Origin: Actinomycetales bacterium
Lineage (GTDB): Bacteria > Actinomycetota > Actinomycetes > S36-B12
NCBI GenBank assembly: GCA_018970025.1
Contig: JAGWXF010000007.1
Span: forward strand, 1-64,000
Reading direction: 5' to 3'
Length of the DNA stretch: 64,000 nucleotides
Part shown: piece after piece, positions 14,983-23,993 of the stretch
How the letters are laid out: each line of letters starts with the position of its first letter
How positions within the stretch are numbered: the first letter of the stretch is position 1
Position numbers and translations under genes: made by a program
The notes under the pieces: generated by a model
The model's database searches: none
What the model saw: only the letters and a program-made list of their open reading frames with translations
What the model was told of the DNA's origin: nothing

Positions 14983-16101
14983 ATGACCATTGAGGCCGAC
15001 GGGGATCCCGTCCAGCCCCCGCAGCGTCCGGGCCGCCGGCGAACGGTCATCACCGCGATCATCGGCCTGGTCGTCATGGTGGCGATCTTCGCCTTCCTGT
15101 TCCCCGAGCTCGCCAACTACCAGCAGGCATTCTCGAAGGTTGCCGAGCTGCCGCCCGCATGGATCGCGATCCTGCTCGCGACGGGCGCAGTCAACGTCCT
15201 CGTCTACCCGATCACCGCGATCGCTGCGATTCCACGGCTGGGCTACCGAGCTGCCTTCGTGAATCGGCAGGCAGGCTTCCTGGTGAGCAATGTCATTCCC
15301 GGCGGTGGTGCATTCGCGGTCGGCACCCAGTACGCGATCCTCGGCCGCTACGGCGTCAGCAGCTCGCTGGCTGCCGCTGCAGTTTCGGCTGACGCCGTCT
15401 GGACGTACCTGCTGACGCTCGGCTTCCCAGCCGTTGCCGTCGCCCTCCTGGTCGTCGAGGGACGGTCCACAGCCGCCTACACCACCACCGCAGCCATCGG
15501 CCTGGCGATCGTCATCACCTCGGTCGTGGTCATCTCGACCATCCTGCGCAGCGAGGACGGCGCCCACCGCGTCGCCCGGATGCTGCAGCGACCGGTGACA
15601 GCCGTCCTGAGTCGCTTCCACCGTCCGGCCCCGGACCTCGACGCCAAGCTGCTGGAGTTCCACCATCACGCATCCGTCATGGTGGCAACACGGTGGAGGC
15701 AGCTGACCGTCACGAATCTTGCCGCGCAGGGCGCACCGCTGCTGGTCCTGTGGGCCGCGCTGGCTGGGCTTGGGGCGTATCCGCAACCACTGACCCTGAT
15801 CGAGATCTTCGCGGCCTATTCGATCGCCCTGCTCCTGACGAGCTTTCCCGTCACCCCCGGCGGCCTGGGCACGGTCGATGCGGCGCTGGTCGGCCTCCTG
15901 GTGGCATTCGGCGCCGACTCCTCCATCGCGATCGCAGCTGACCTGATCTGGCGCCTAGTCTGGTTCCTGCCGCAGTTGCTCGTCGGCCTGACGGCGTTTG
16001 GCATCTACTGGTGGGATCAGCGAAAGGACGCGCGCGTGCGTGCACGGGCGACCCAAGGCACGCTGAGCCGTTCAGCGGAGAGTGCCGGCGGCCATGGGTG
16101 A
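14983..16101 (+). CDS. UPF0104/LPG-synthase-like membrane protein
   Basis: 372 residues with about eight predicted spans, of the lysylphosphatidylglycerol synthase transmembrane (UPF0104) family. Family marks are FLVSNVIPGGGAFAVGTQY in the first half and TSFPVTPGGLGTVDAALVG in the second. The soluble aminoacyl-transferase domain of true MprF is absent, so it is more likely a flippase-like or lipid-related membrane protein of unknown substrate. It opens a same-strand run with the DsbA-like and phosphatase genes, and the next frame starts at its end. Confidence 0.82.
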   Translation: MTIEADGDPVQPPQRPGRRRTVITAIIGLVVMVAIFAFLFPELANYQQAFSKVAELPPAWIAILLATGAVNVLVYPITAIAAIPRLGYRAAFVNRQAGFLVSNVIPGGGAFAVGTQYAILGRYGVSSSLAAAAVSADAVWTYLLTLGFPAVAVALLVVEGRSTAAYTTTAAIGLAIVITSVVVISTILRSEDGAHRVARMLQRPVTAVLSRFHRPAPDLDAKLLEFHHHASVMVATRWRQLTVTNLAAQGAPLLVLWAALAGLGAYPQPLTLIEIFAAYSIALLLTSFPVTPGGLGTVDAALVGLLVAFGADSSIAIAADLIWRLVWFLPQLLVGLTAFGIYWWDQRKDARVRARATQGTLSRSAESAGGHG

Positions 16102-16135
16102 ACCGCAGGAGCACATGCCGGTCATGGAGAGGGAG

Positions 16136-16759
16136 ATGGAGATCGAGGTCTGGTCTGACGTCGTGTGCCCGTGGTGCTACATCGGCAAGCGCAGGCTCGA
16201 GCAGGCCCTGGCATCCCATCGCGGCTCGGTCCGCATCACGCATCGCGCCTTTCAGCTCGACCCGAGCGCGAGGAGCGAGGGCCGACGCACGGTCGAGGTG
16301 CTGGCACGCACGTACCAGGTGAGCCCCCAGCAGGCGTCGTCCATGATGGCGGACGTCACCGCGGCTGCCGCGGCCGTCGGCCTTGCGTACCACCTCGAGC
16401 AGACGCTCAGTGGCAACACCCGCGACGCACACCGGTTGATCCTGTGGGCACAGCAGCAGGGTGCCGCGCAGCCGCTGCTCGAGTCGATCTATGCCGGCTA
16501 CTTCACTGAGGGCCTGCCCATCTTCGGGGTCGAGGAGCTGATGCCGTTCGCTACGGCCGTCGGCCTCGATACCGATCAGGCACGGGCCATGCTGGCCACC
16601 GATGCCTTCGACACCATGGTGCAGCAGGATCAGCAGCTCGCGTCGAGCCTGGGAGCGAACGGGGTGCCGTTCTTCGTCTTCAACCGGGCCTACGGCATCT
16701 CTGGTGCCCAGCCTCTGGCGGTCTTCCAGCAGACCCTGGCCCAGGCGAGCGCATCGTGA
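16136..16759 (+). CDS. DsbA-family (FrnE-like) thioredoxin-fold oxidoreductase
   Basis: About 208 residues. The redox motif CPWC sits near the N-terminus (EVWSDVVCPWCYIGKRRLE) and the helical insertion ends with GVPFFVFNRAYGISGAQP, the cis-proline region of FrnE-type proteins. No signal peptide is seen, so it is cytosolic. The start is uncertain: ATG at 16094, 16115 (AGGAG three bases upstream) or 16136 (GGGAG just before). I use the shortest, which begins at the first strand. The stop overlaps the next gene's GTG by 4 bases. Confidence 0.87.
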   Translation: MEIEVWSDVVCPWCYIGKRRLEQALASHRGSVRITHRAFQLDPSARSEGRRTVEVLARTYQVSPQQASSMMADVTAAAAAVGLAYHLEQTLSGNTRDAHRLILWAQQQGAAQPLLESIYAGYFTEGLPIFGVEELMPFATAVGLDTDQARAMLATDAFDTMVQQDQQLASSLGANGVPFFVFNRAYGISGAQPLAVFQQTLAQASAS

Positions 16760-17355
16760 CCGGGCGTATCTGGCTGATCCGTCACGGCGAGACCGAGTGG
16801 AGCCGGGACGGACGACACACTGGTCGAACTGATATCCCCCTGACCGTGCTTGGCGAGCAGCAGGCGGCTGCCTCGGGGTCGCGGCTGGCCGAGGCACGAG
16901 GGGCGAATCCGGTCGCCCTGGTGCTGTGCAGCCCGATGCAGCGAGCGCAGCGAACTGCTGAGCTGGCCGGGCTCGGCCCGGATAGCCTCACCAGCGACCT
17001 CCTCGAATGGGACTACGGCGCCTGGGAGGGCCTGACCACTCCTGAGATCCGCGCCCGTCTGGGGGACCACGACTGGACGATCTGGAGCAATCCGATCCCC
17101 CGCGGGCAGACGCCCGGGGAGCAGACCTCCGACGTCGCCGCCCGTACTCGACGGATCCTGGATCGATGCCAGCCACTGGTGACAGCGGGATCAGATGTGG
17201 TCCTGGTCGCCCACGGACACGTCCTGCGAATCCTGACGGCCACATGGCTGGGCCTTGACTCCAAGGCGGGGCGCTTGTTCGCCCTGGATCCGGCTCGCCT
17301 CTCGGCCCTCGGATTCGAGCATGAGCAGCATGTCATCTGCCAGTGGAATGCCTGA
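16756..17355 (+). CDS. Histidine phosphatase family protein
   Basis: 199 residues of the phosphoglycerate-mutase-like superfamily. The catalytic RHGETEW motif is at residues 9-15, with CSPMQRAQRTAEL, the acidic LLEWDYGAWEG and VVLVAHGHVLRI supplying the rest of the phosphate pocket. The GTG start overlaps the previous stop (GTGA). It could be a broad phosphatase such as an acid phosphatase or an alpha-ribazole phosphatase-like enzyme. Context does not settle the substrate. Confidence 0.88.
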   Translation: MTGRIWLIRHGETEWSRDGRHTGRTDIPLTVLGEQQAAASGSRLAEARGANPVALVLCSPMQRAQRTAELAGLGPDSLTSDLLEWDYGAWEGLTTPEIRARLGDHDWTIWSNPIPRGQTPGEQTSDVAARTRRILDRCQPLVTAGSDVVLVAHGHVLRILTATWLGLDSKAGRLFALDPARLSALGFEHEQHVICQWNA

Positions 17356-17596
17356 GCTGTCAGCGCCGATGGAGTCTGGCGATAGGGCCCTGGCGCGCCA
17401 GCTGCGCATGTCGATGTTCCTGCAGGCAGCCGCGTCGATCATGCTCGGGGTTGCCTGCATCGTCCGGCTCGTCACGGGTGGCCTTGATGCGCTGGCCATC
17501 GTCTTCGGGTTCGGGGCCGTGGCCACCGGCGTCATCGCGGCCTTCCTGGCGCGCCACCTGCGAGGCTCGCGCGCAACTGCGCAGGGACCGTCCTAG
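17348..17596 (+). CDS. Small two-span membrane protein
   Basis: 82 residues. The ATG at 17348 overlaps the end of the phosphatase gene by 8 bases. The two hydrophobic segments are roughly residues 22-42 and 48-67, followed by a basic tail (ARHLRGSRATAQ). It resembles many uncharacterised actinobacterial small membrane proteins and has no assigned function. The stop comes just before the TPP riboswitch, so it ends the upstream transcription unit. Confidence 0.6.
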   Translation: MPELSAPMESGDRALARQLRMSMFLQAAASIMLGVACIVRLVTGGLDALAIVFGFGAVATGVIAAFLARHLRGSRATAQGPS

Positions 17597-17607
17597 GATG
17601 ACGGCAC

Positions 17608-17701
17608 AACCTGGGGAGCTTGCGAGAACGGCAGGCTGAGAGGGTGGGCGCTCCCATCGACCCGCTGAACCTGATCTGGGTAATGCCAGCGTGAGGGATG
17701 G
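17608..17701 (+). ncRNA. TPP riboswitch (THI element)
   Basis: The conserved core is present in order: CTGGGGAGC at 17611, GGCTGAGAGGGTGGGCG from 17634, then ACCCGCTGAACCTGATCTGG and GTAATGCCAGCGTGAGGGA. These match the THI-box thiamine-pyrophosphate aptamer. It lies directly before thiB, and the ribosome site GGGAG (17699-17703) abuts the last aptamer helix. This fits translational repression when thiamine pyrophosphate is abundant. Confidence 0.95.
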
Positions 17702-17709
17702 GAGTGCGG

Positions 17710-18789
17710 ATGCGCCGTCATTGTTGGTACCAGGGCTCTGGGCTTCTGCTGGCCTCCTGTATCGCCGCCAGCCTGGCGCTGGCGGGCTGCTCGCGCAGCT
17801 CGGCCCCTGATGCAGCCTCGACGGCCGGCAGCAGCGTCCGACTCCTGACGCATGACTCATTCGCGGTCAGCGAGTCGCTCATCTCGGAGTTCAGGCAGCG
17901 CACCGGCTACGACCTGCAGGTCGTGACAGCCGGGGATGCCGGGTCCATGGTTGCCGGTGCCGTCCTCGCCTCAGGGCAACCCACGGCGGACGTGATGTTC
18001 GGCATCGACAACACCCTCATGGCACGTGCCGTCGATGCTGGCGTGTTCGAGCCCTACGCATCCACAGAGGCAGGCAGCCTCGACCCAGCACTGGTGCCCC
18101 CTGGCGGGATGCTCACGCCCATCGACTACGGGGATGTATGCGTGAACATCGATGATGCCTGGTTCGCCAGCAGGGGCCTGCAGCCGCCGGCGACGCTGGA
18201 GGATCTCGCTGACCCGCGATACCGGGGACTCCTCGTGGTGCAGGATCCCGCGACGTCCTCCCCCGGCCTTGCCTTCCTGCTGTCAACCATCGCCCGCTCG
18301 CCCGATGACTGGCAGCAGTACTGGGCCCGACTGCTTGCCAACGATGTCAAGGTGGCGGGCTCGTGGTCGGACGCCTACCTCGGTGACTTCACCGCGGGCG
18401 GCGGCAATGGCGAGCGGCCACTGGTCGTCTCCTATGCGACCAGCCCTCCGGCGCAGATCGTCTACGCATCCGACCCCAAGCCCGACCGGCCCACGACCTC
18501 GGTGATGACGGATGGTTCCTACCGGCAGGTCGAGTACGCCGGAGTGCTGCGCGGCGCCGCCAACCCGCAGGGAGCCCGGGCGGTCATCGACTGGCTGGCA
18601 TCGAAGCCAGTCCAGGCTGACGTGCCGCTATCCATGTTCGTCTTCCCGGCGCGCACCGGCACGCCGCTGCCCGAGGTCTTCACCAGGTTCGCCGCTGTCG
18701 TCCCCGATCCGGCGCAGCTGCCGGCCAGTGACGTGGCCGAGAACCTCGACGACTGGCTCAGGGCGTGGGGCGCCGTCATGGGCCGATGA
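17710..18789 (+). CDS. thiB: Thiamine ABC transporter substrate-binding lipoprotein
   Basis: About 359 residues. The signal peptide ends in a lipobox (SLALAGC, lipidated Cys at about residue 27), so the mature protein is anchored outside the membrane. The remainder is an iron/thiamine-type periplasmic-binding fold with LLTHDSFAVSESLISEF near the start and TPIDYGDVCVNID in the middle, as in ThiB. The ATG at 17710 follows GGGAG. An earlier ATG at 17698 lies within the riboswitch end and is unlikely. It is first in the thiBPQ operon. Confidence 0.93.
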   Translation: MRRHCWYQGSGLLLASCIAASLALAGCSRSSAPDAASTAGSSVRLLTHDSFAVSESLISEFRQRTGYDLQVVTAGDAGSMVAGAVLASGQPTADVMFGIDNTLMARAVDAGVFEPYASTEAGSLDPALVPPGGMLTPIDYGDVCVNIDDAWFASRGLQPPATLEDLADPRYRGLLVVQDPATSSPGLAFLLSTIARSPDDWQQYWARLLANDVKVAGSWSDAYLGDFTAGGGNGERPLVVSYATSPPAQIVYASDPKPDRPTTSVMTDGSYRQVEYAGVLRGAANPQGARAVIDWLASKPVQADVPLSMFVFPARTGTPLPEVFTRFAAVVPDPAQLPASDVAENLDDWLRAWGAVMGR

Positions 18790-20375
18790 CCACCCGCACC
18801 AGCCCCGCGTGGCTCGGCTGGGCATGGGTACTGCCCGCCGGCTTCCTGCTTGCCTTCCTCGCGGTGCCGGTCACGGTGATCCTGCGGCATGCCGTCGGCT
18901 CGTGGGGCACCGCGGGCCTGAGCGTCGCGGACGCCCGAGGAACCTGGGCGGTGGCCCTGCTGGCCGCCGCTCAGGCAACGGCGAGCACCCTGCTGGCCGT
19001 CGCAGTCGGCCTGCCGATCGCCAACGTCGTCAGCCGCTACCGCTTCCGCGGTCGCTCCCTGGTGATGGCCTTCGTCACCATTCCTTTCGTGCTGCCCACG
19101 GTCGTGGTTGCACTGGCCCTTCGGCAGCTCATCGGACCTGGCCTGGGCCCGGGCCTGCTGCTGGTGATCATCGCGCACGCCTACGTGAACCTTGCCGTCG
19201 TCGTGCGCATCGTGGGATCACAGTGGCATCAGCTGGACCCCCGCGCCGAGTCCATCGCGCGAACGCTGGGAGCCGGTGCATTGCAGGCCTTCTGGACGGT
19301 CACCCTGCCTCGCCTGCGGCCGGCGATCGCCTCGGCCGCCGCGGTCGTGTTCACCTTCTGCTTCACCTCGCTGGGCATCGTGCTGATCCTCGGGGACGCC
19401 AGCACGCGCACCCTCGAGCAGCAGGTGCTGCGGCAGACCTCCGTGCTGCTCGACTTCCCGGGGGCGGCCGCATCGGCCCTGGTGCAGTTGATCGTGGTGA
19501 GTGCAGTGCTGCTGCTCGGCACCGGCATGGGACGCCTGCGCCCGACCTCGCTGCAGGCATCGCGACTGCTGCCGCTCCCCCAGCGGACGGTGCCCCGGCT
19601 GCTCGTGCTCCTGGTCGCCGTCGTCGCCTCGCTGCTGGTGCTGGCGCCGGTCGTGGCACTGGTGGTCGGATCCTTGCGCACGTCGGGCGGGTGGTCGCTG
19701 CAGTGGTGGGTGTCGATTGGCTCCGTCGATGCGGGCACCACCCGGATCGGCTCGCCGATCGACGCCCTGGCGACCTCCATTCGCTATGCGCTCGTCACCG
19801 CGGTGATCGCCGCCGCTGTCGGTGGCCTGGCAGCACTTGCGGTGCTGAGTCACCGCACAGGTCGGGCGCTCGCGATCATCGCCCTCGCACCGCTGGGCAT
19901 CTCAGCGGCCACCATTGGCCTCGGCACCCTGCTGACCTACGGCCGGCCCCCCTGGGATCTGCGCGGTACCGGATTGCTCGTTCCCATCGCCCATGCACTC
20001 GTGGCAGTGCCACTCGTGGTCGCCGTGGTCATGCCCGCCCTCCGCTTGGCCGATGGGCGCGCGGCGCATGTCGCGGCAACCCTGGGGGCCAGGCCCACTC
20101 GCGCCTTCCTCACGGCCTACGGACCGATCCTCGGCGTCGTCATGCTCGCCGGGGCAGGCCTGGCGGCCGCGACCTCCCTGGGCGAGTTCGGCGCCGCTTC
20201 GTTCCTTGCCCGCGAGGGAGCGCCGACGGTTCCCGTGCAGATCGCGCGACTGCTGAGCCGGCCAGGTGAGCAGTCACTCGGCTCAGCGGGCGTGCTCGCC
20301 GTGATCCTGGTGATCGCCACGCTCGGCCTGGTCATGCTGGTCGATGGGATGGGCCGCCGGATGCTGACCCGATGA
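18786..20375 (+). CDS. thiP: Thiamine ABC transporter permease ThiP (two fused permease domains)
   Basis: About 529 residues with roughly twelve spans. Two binding-protein-dependent permease domains are fused, as in ThiP and the FbpB group. Each carries an EAA-type coupling loop (AESIARTLGAGALQAFWTV in the first half, HVAATLGARPTRAFLTAYG in the second). The ATG overlaps the thiB stop by 4 bases, which supports this start over one seven codons upstream. It forms the membrane channel for thiamine or a phosphate ester. Confidence 0.93.
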   Translation: MTTRTSPAWLGWAWVLPAGFLLAFLAVPVTVILRHAVGSWGTAGLSVADARGTWAVALLAAAQATASTLLAVAVGLPIANVVSRYRFRGRSLVMAFVTIPFVLPTVVVALALRQLIGPGLGPGLLLVIIAHAYVNLAVVVRIVGSQWHQLDPRAESIARTLGAGALQAFWTVTLPRLRPAIASAAAVVFTFCFTSLGIVLILGDASTRTLEQQVLRQTSVLLDFPGAAASALVQLIVVSAVLLLGTGMGRLRPTSLQASRLLPLPQRTVPRLLVLLVAVVASLLVLAPVVALVVGSLRTSGGWSLQWWVSIGSVDAGTTRIGSPIDALATSIRYALVTAVIAAAVGGLAALAVLSHRTGRALAIIALAPLGISAATIGLGTLLTYGRPPWDLRGTGLLVPIAHALVAVPLVVAVVMPALRLADGRAAHVAATLGARPTRAFLTAYGPILGVVMLAGAGLAAATSLGEFGAASFLAREGAPTVPVQIARLLSRPGEQSLGSAGVLAVILVIATLGLVMLVDGMGRRMLTR

Positions 20376-21046
20376 GCGTCCTCCACGCCGCCCCACTGCT
20401 CGAGGTGCGCGGACTGAGCATCGGTTACGGCGCGCCGATCGCGACGGGCATCGACCTGCAGATCGCGCCAGGGGAGATCATCGCGGTGCTGGGCCCGAGC
20501 GGCAGCGGCAAGTCCACGCTGCTGGCCACCCTGGCCGGCATCATCCCAGCCCTGGCCGGGCGGATCAGCATCAGCGGCCGGGACATCACCCAGGCACCCA
20601 TCCAGGACCGCCGAATCGGCCTGGCCTTCCAGGAGCCGCTGCTGTTCGGCCACCTCGACGTCCTCGGCAACGTGGCCTACGGGCCGCGACGGCACGGTGC
20701 CAGCCGACCCGAGGCGCGCGCTCGGGCACTGTCGCTGCTGGCCTGGGTAGGGCTGGAGGATCTCGCGCGCCGATCGGTGCAGCAGCTCAGCGGCGGTCAG
20801 GCGCAGCGCATCGCCCTGGCCCGGGCACTGGCCGCGGACCCGCTGCTCCTGCTGCTGGATGAGCCGTTCAGCGCACTCGATGCGGACCTGCGCACCAGGC
20901 TGGCCACCGAGGTTGCCCGGGGCTTGCGCGAGCGCGGGGTGGGCGCGATACACGTCACCCATGACGTGGACGAGGCACGGCTGGTTGCCGACCGGATCCT
21001 GCGCATCCAGGCAACGGGCGCAGGCACGGCTCGGCTCATGCCGTGA
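20372..21046 (+). CDS. thiQ: Thiamine ABC transporter ATPase
   Basis: 224 residues, short as ThiQ proteins are. Walker A is GPSGSGKST, the signature is LSGGQAQRI, Walker B is LLLLLDEPFSALD and the switch histidine is in IHVTHDVDEA. It overlaps thiP by 4 bases and closes the riboswitch-controlled operon. The 3' end overlaps the convergent xthA gene by 11 bases. Confidence 0.93.
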   Translation: MSVLHAAPLLEVRGLSIGYGAPIATGIDLQIAPGEIIAVLGPSGSGKSTLLATLAGIIPALAGRISISGRDITQAPIQDRRIGLAFQEPLLFGHLDVLGNVAYGPRRHGASRPEARARALSLLAWVGLEDLARRSVQQLSGGQAQRIALARALAADPLLLLLDEPFSALDADLRTRLATEVARGLRERGVGAIHVTHDVDEARLVADRILRIQATGAGTARLMP

Positions 21047-21872
21047 AGGTCACCGTCAGCGGGGCATGGTCGCTCCAGCGCTCGGCGTAGGTCGGCGCCT
21101 TGCCGACTACTGCTGATGACGCCTGCTGCGCCAGGCCGGGGGTGGTGATGACGTAGTCGATCCGCCAGCCGCCGTCGGTGTCGAATCCGCGGCCACGCCA
21201 GGACCACCAGGTGTACGGGCCCGGGCCGTCACCGCCGAGCCGACGGCCGAGGTCCACCCAGTCCCGCTCGAACCACCGGCTCAGGTAGGCGCGCTCCTCA
21301 ACCATGAACCCCGCCTTGCCGCGATTACCCTTCCAGTTCTTGATGTCGACCTCATGATGGGCGATGTTGAAGTCACCGCACACGACGACCTGCTCCTTGC
21401 GGCGCGCGGCCCGCGCCCGGAGCGCGCCCAGGCGGGCGTCCATGGCGTCGAGGAAGGCGAACTTCTCCACCTGACGCGGGGTGTCTGCCTCGCCGGTGTG
21501 CACGTAGGCGGAGACTGCGGTGAGCCGGCCGAGCGGGGAATCGACCTGTGCCTCGACCCAGCGGCCCAGTCCGTCCAGCTGCGCATCGCCGGTGGGCTGC
21601 TCGGCTCGGATGAACGGCCACCGGCTCAGGATCGCCACGCCGGCCCGGCCGAGCTGCGGGGCTGGCGTGTGGGCGACGTGATAGCCCTGCAGGCCGGCCT
21701 CCCCGAGCGCCTGATGCAACTGGGCATGGGTGGCACGCACTTCCTGCAGCAGGACCAGGTCAGCGTCCGCTGCCGCGAGCCAGGCCAGGCCACCTCGGCG
21801 CAGCGCCGCACGGACCCCGTTGACATTGGCAGTCAGGACGGTCAGCGACGCAGGAGTACTCGCTCGAGGCAT
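21036..21872 (-). CDS. xthA: Exodeoxyribonuclease III / AP endonuclease
   Basis: 278 residues of the exonuclease III group of the EEP superfamily. Visible catalytic segments are LTANVNGVRAA (metal-site Asn), LLQEVRAT (Glu), VVCGDFNIAH (Asp, Asn) and the C-terminal WSDHAPLTV (Asp-His). It acts in base-excision repair as AP endonuclease and 3'-5' exonuclease. It is convergent with thiQ, overlapping by 11 bases, and no operon partner is seen. Confidence 0.93.
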   Translation of the reverse strand: MPRASTPASLTVLTANVNGVRAALRRGGLAWLAAADADLVLLQEVRATHAQLHQALGEAGLQGYHVAHTPAPQLGRAGVAILSRWPFIRAEQPTGDAQLDGLGRWVEAQVDSPLGRLTAVSAYVHTGEADTPRQVEKFAFLDAMDARLGALRARAARRKEQVVVCGDFNIAHHEVDIKNWKGNRGKAGFMVEERAYLSRWFERDWVDLGRRLGGDGPGPYTWWSWRGRGFDTDGGWRIDYVITTPGLAQQASSAVVGKAPTYAERWSDHAPLTVTFTA

Positions 21873-21933
21873 TGGCCCATGCTGTCAGATCCACGGTGTC
21901 GGCACGGCAGTGCAGTTCTCACAAGTGCCAGTC

Positions 21934-22506
21934 TCAGCAGTGCCAGCGTCCACCACGCCAGTGCGCGGCGCCAGAGCCGGTGTACTCCCAGTTGTGGATC
22001 GTGCTGAACGCGGCATCCTGCCAGTAGCGGGGCCAGCGATTCACCGGCGTTCGCCGCAGGTCCCCCAGCACCTGACGTGCGAGGTCATCGCCCAGGATCC
22101 GCCGGTGCTCGGGCAGCATCATCCAGGTCACCCCACGCGCCAGCGCTGACGACAGCTGGTAAGCGCCGCGATACCCGCTGCGCGAGATCGAGAAGTAGTG
22201 GCCGTTGCTCTCCCGCCGGACGATGCACCGGCGCTTGGCCTCGACTGACGGCCGGTAGAACGTCCCGCGGTACAGGCTCGGCTCCACGCCGCTCATGTCC
22301 CGTGTCCGCTCGGAGGTCATCGCGAACTGCAGAAAGCTCTCCGACGTGGACCTTGGCGGGCCTGCCGTATGGGCGGCTGCCGGGTTGATCCCGACCATCG
22401 CCCCTGCCAGGGCAAGGGCTGCGGCGGCCGGTCGGATGGACCGGCGGACGACGCGGTTCCTGCGCGGTGCGGATGCGCCCATCGAGCGATCAGCGTGTCG
22501 GATCAT
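21934..22506 (-). CDS. Secreted transglycosylase-like cell-wall protein
   Basis: 190 residues with an arginine-rich N-region and a signal-peptide core (PAAAALALAGAMVGINPAAA). The mature part contains CIVRRESNGHYFSISRSGYR, GAYQLSSALARGVTW and a C-terminal tryptophan-rich segment with GSGAAHWRGGRWHC. The RESNG glutamate and the GAYQ segment resemble resuscitation-promoting-factor or lysozyme-like transglycosylase domains. It is probably exported and acts on peptidoglycan. A GAGGG ribosome site precedes the ATG. No c-di-AMP riboswitch was recognised upstream. Confidence 0.65.
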   Translation of the reverse strand: MIRHADRSMGASAPRRNRVVRRSIRPAAAALALAGAMVGINPAAAHTAGPPRSTSESFLQFAMTSERTRDMSGVEPSLYRGTFYRPSVEAKRRCIVRRESNGHYFSISRSGYRGAYQLSSALARGVTWMMLPEHRRILGDDLARQVLGDLRRTPVNRWPRYWQDAAFSTIHNWEYTGSGAAHWRGGRWHC

Positions 22507-22783
22507 GCACCCTCAATGTCCGGTGCCAGTTCAGTGCTCCTGGCAGGTGGATACGTGGGCCGGTCGGCCCGCACCGTGCATGGCGTGCACAGCGCGGCAT
22601 CGACTGTAGGGACGTTTGCGAGGTGCTCCCATCAGGCGGGATTCCGATGAGCGGAACGCGCAGCCGGAACGTCCCAGTTTGTCCGTGGCTTGCGTCACAA
22701 TCAGACCGCCGCTCCGGCTGGGCGGCGATGTGAGAAGGATCATGCGGACGAGTCCGCCCGATCTTCGCGCGATAGGGAGCCCG

Positions 22784-23953
22784 ATGACTGCACGATCCGA
22801 GCACCCTCCCTGGGCGGAACTCGATCAGGCAACCCGCGACATCCCCGCACCGCTCGCAGCCATCGATGTGGCGGGGCTGGCAGCCAACGCCGATGACCTC
22901 GTGCAACGGGCCAGCGGGCTGCCGATTCGCATCGCCACCAAGAGCATCCGGTGCCGGGCCGTCCTGGACTGGGCGCTGGCGCGTCCCGGCTTTGCCGGGC
23001 TGCTGGCGTACTCACTGCCGGAGGCGCTCTGGCTGGCCGGCCACGGTGCCATGGACGTGCTGGTCGCATACCCCACCGTCGACCGCCCGGCCCTGCGCAC
23101 CCTGGCGTCCTCATCGCGGCTGCGCGACGCGATCACGCTGATGATCGACGACCCAGCCCACCTGGCCCTGATCGATCAGATGTCGGACGGCGCCACTGTG
23201 CGCGCCTGCATCGACGTCGATGCCTCATTGCGGCTGGCATCGCTGCATCTGGGCGTTCGTCGATCACCGCTGGCCGATCCGGGCCAGGTGCGCGCACTCG
23301 CCGAGGAGGCGGCCCGCGGATCGTCCGCGCGGATCGTCGGGCTGATGTGCTACGACGCGCAGATCGCCGGCGTGCCGGATTCATCCAGCCTCGTCCGGCT
23401 GATGAAGCGGCGATCGATCGGCGAACTGGCTACCCGACTCCCATCCGTCATCAAGCAGGTGACCCAGGTTGCGGACCTGGAGTTCGTGAACGGCGGCGGG
23501 ACGGGCAGCCTGCACCGGGCGACCGGCATTCCAGGGGTCACGGAGCTCTCGGCCGGGTCCGGGCTGTTCGGGCCGACCCTGTTCGATGGCTACGACGACT
23601 TCGATCCCAGGCCCGCGCTCGGCTATGCCCTCCCGGTGACCCGGGCGCCAGCATCCCGCATGCGCACGCTCTTCAGCGGCGGCTACATCGCGTCCGGGCC
23701 GACGGGTCCCTCGCGGGTGCCGACACCGGTTTGGCCAACGGGCCTGCGACTGCTCAGGGCCGAGGGCGCCGGCGAGGTGCAGACACCGGTGACAGGCGAT
23801 GCGGCCGCCCGCCTGCAGATCGGCGATCGGGTGTGGTGGCGGCATGCCAAGTCCGGAGAGGTGTGCGAGCGATTCTCCGAGCTTGCCTGGGTGGAGGATG
23901 GCACGGCGAGAATGGTGCCGACGTATCGAGGGGAGGGTCAGTGCTTCGGCTAG
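22784..23953 (+). CDS. Amino acid deaminase/aldolase (D-threonine-aldolase-like, PLP)
   Basis: About 389 residues with an alanine-racemase-type PLP barrel. The N-terminal PLP-lysine segment is LPIRIATKSIRC and the C-terminal phosphate-binding area is FVNGGGTGSLHRATG. Family members near lactone oxidases are usually called amino acid deaminase/aldolase. The ATG follows GGGAG. An alternative ATG at 22742 has a weaker site. The next gene, an FAD lactone oxidase, starts 40 bases after the stop, and this pairing recurs in actinobacteria. The true substrate is unknown. Confidence 0.8.
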   Translation: MTARSEHPPWAELDQATRDIPAPLAAIDVAGLAANADDLVQRASGLPIRIATKSIRCRAVLDWALARPGFAGLLAYSLPEALWLAGHGAMDVLVAYPTVDRPALRTLASSSRLRDAITLMIDDPAHLALIDQMSDGATVRACIDVDASLRLASLHLGVRRSPLADPGQVRALAEEAARGSSARIVGLMCYDAQIAGVPDSSSLVRLMKRRSIGELATRLPSVIKQVTQVADLEFVNGGGTGSLHRATGIPGVTELSAGSGLFGPTLFDGYDDFDPRPALGYALPVTRAPASRMRTLFSGGYIASGPTGPSRVPTPVWPTGLRLLRAEGAGEVQTPVTGDAAARLQIGDRVWWRHAKSGEVCERFSELAWVEDGTARMVPTYRGEGQCFG

Positions 23954-23993
23954 TGAAGACTCGGGCCATGCGAGCTGTCGGGACGGCAGGTTC

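Noticed and set aside
22507-22783. c-di-AMP riboswitch before the secreted cell-wall protein
   Set aside because: The conserved ydaO-type core was sought on the minus strand and not found.
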